Shown here one piece after another: positions 60,168-60,168 of a stretch of 60,168 nucleotides of DNA. Positions within the stretch are counted from its first letter, which is position 1. Every line of letters starts with the position of its first letter. This DNA is from Methylotenera sp. (GTDB lineage: Bacteria > Pseudomonadota > Gammaproteobacteria > Burkholderiales > Methylophilaceae): NCBI GenBank assembly GCA_021732405.1, contig JAKFVB010000034.1:1-60168 (forward strand), given 5' to 3'. The position numbers were made by a program, and so were the translations under genes. Below the pieces are notes generated by a model. It searched no databases, had not been told where the DNA came from, and was given only the letters and a program-made list of their open reading frames with translations.

Positions 60168-60168
60168 C

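Overview
The window looks like part of a betaproteobacterial chromosome, most plausibly Methylophilaceae (Methylotenera-like). This is inferred from moderate-to-low GC, the uvrC-pgsA-tRNA-Gly-tRNA-Cys block, the AcnB plus PrpB/PrpC/PrpD methylcitrate set beside an SDH operon under a HutC-type GntR regulator, and a PEP-CTERM protein. No gene that defines methylotrophy lies in the window, so the family placement stays an inference.

Layout. 1-6098 (minus strand) is a dedicated type I secretion locus: LapB-like ABC exporter, LapC/HlyD-like adaptor, a LuxR-type regulator with a degenerate receiver, and the N-terminus of a giant LapA-like adhesin that runs off the left edge. 6249-9015 carries tRNA-Cys, tRNA-Gly, pgsA and uvrC. 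9167-13558 is a compact plus-strand operon (YHS-domain protein, ferritin-like diiron protein, ketoacyl synthase III, ABC-2 exporter ATPase and permease) that looks like an uncharacterised biosynthesis-plus-export unit. 13582-17025 holds a small tautomerase, a CDF transporter without its usual C-terminal domain, an EF-hand protein, rlmJ and a DUF2914 membrane protein.

17038-37718 is a central-metabolism island arranged around a GntR regulator. On the minus strand lie malic enzyme, sdhCDAB, sdhE, a CitE-type lyase, an acyl-CoA synthetase, class I fumarase, an EF-hand protein and acnB. On the plus strand lie a CitE-type lyase, a mesaconyl-CoA-hydratase-like double hotdog protein, a second CitE-type lyase, prpB, prpC and prpD. 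Together these could take a C5 CoA ester to glyoxylate plus propionyl-CoA and run propionyl-CoA through the methylcitrate cycle to pyruvate and succinate, then on to malate and pyruvate. A near-consensus promoter with a perfect inverted repeat precedes the plus-strand arm. Four inverted-repeat intergenic elements lie inside the island, two of them clearly copies of one family.

37821-44595 is mostly housekeeping: purB, an unrecognised TPR/coiled-coil protein, wrbA, a DUF2069 protein, surE, pcm, nlpD, a small membrane protein and a thioredoxin. 44596-45551 is an AT-rich patch with two unrecognised small genes. 45640-53777 holds a nitroreductase, an old yellow enzyme, YceI, pirin, PsiE, a MoxR/DUF58/transglutaminase operon and tadA. 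53836-60168 has a Bax-inhibitor-1 protein, a PEP-CTERM gene split by a -1 frameshift at a slippery T run, nagZ, a CsbD-like protein, a methyltransferase, a queuosine-precursor transporter, an oligopeptide-type ABC permease and a DUF559 gene framed by inverted repeats.
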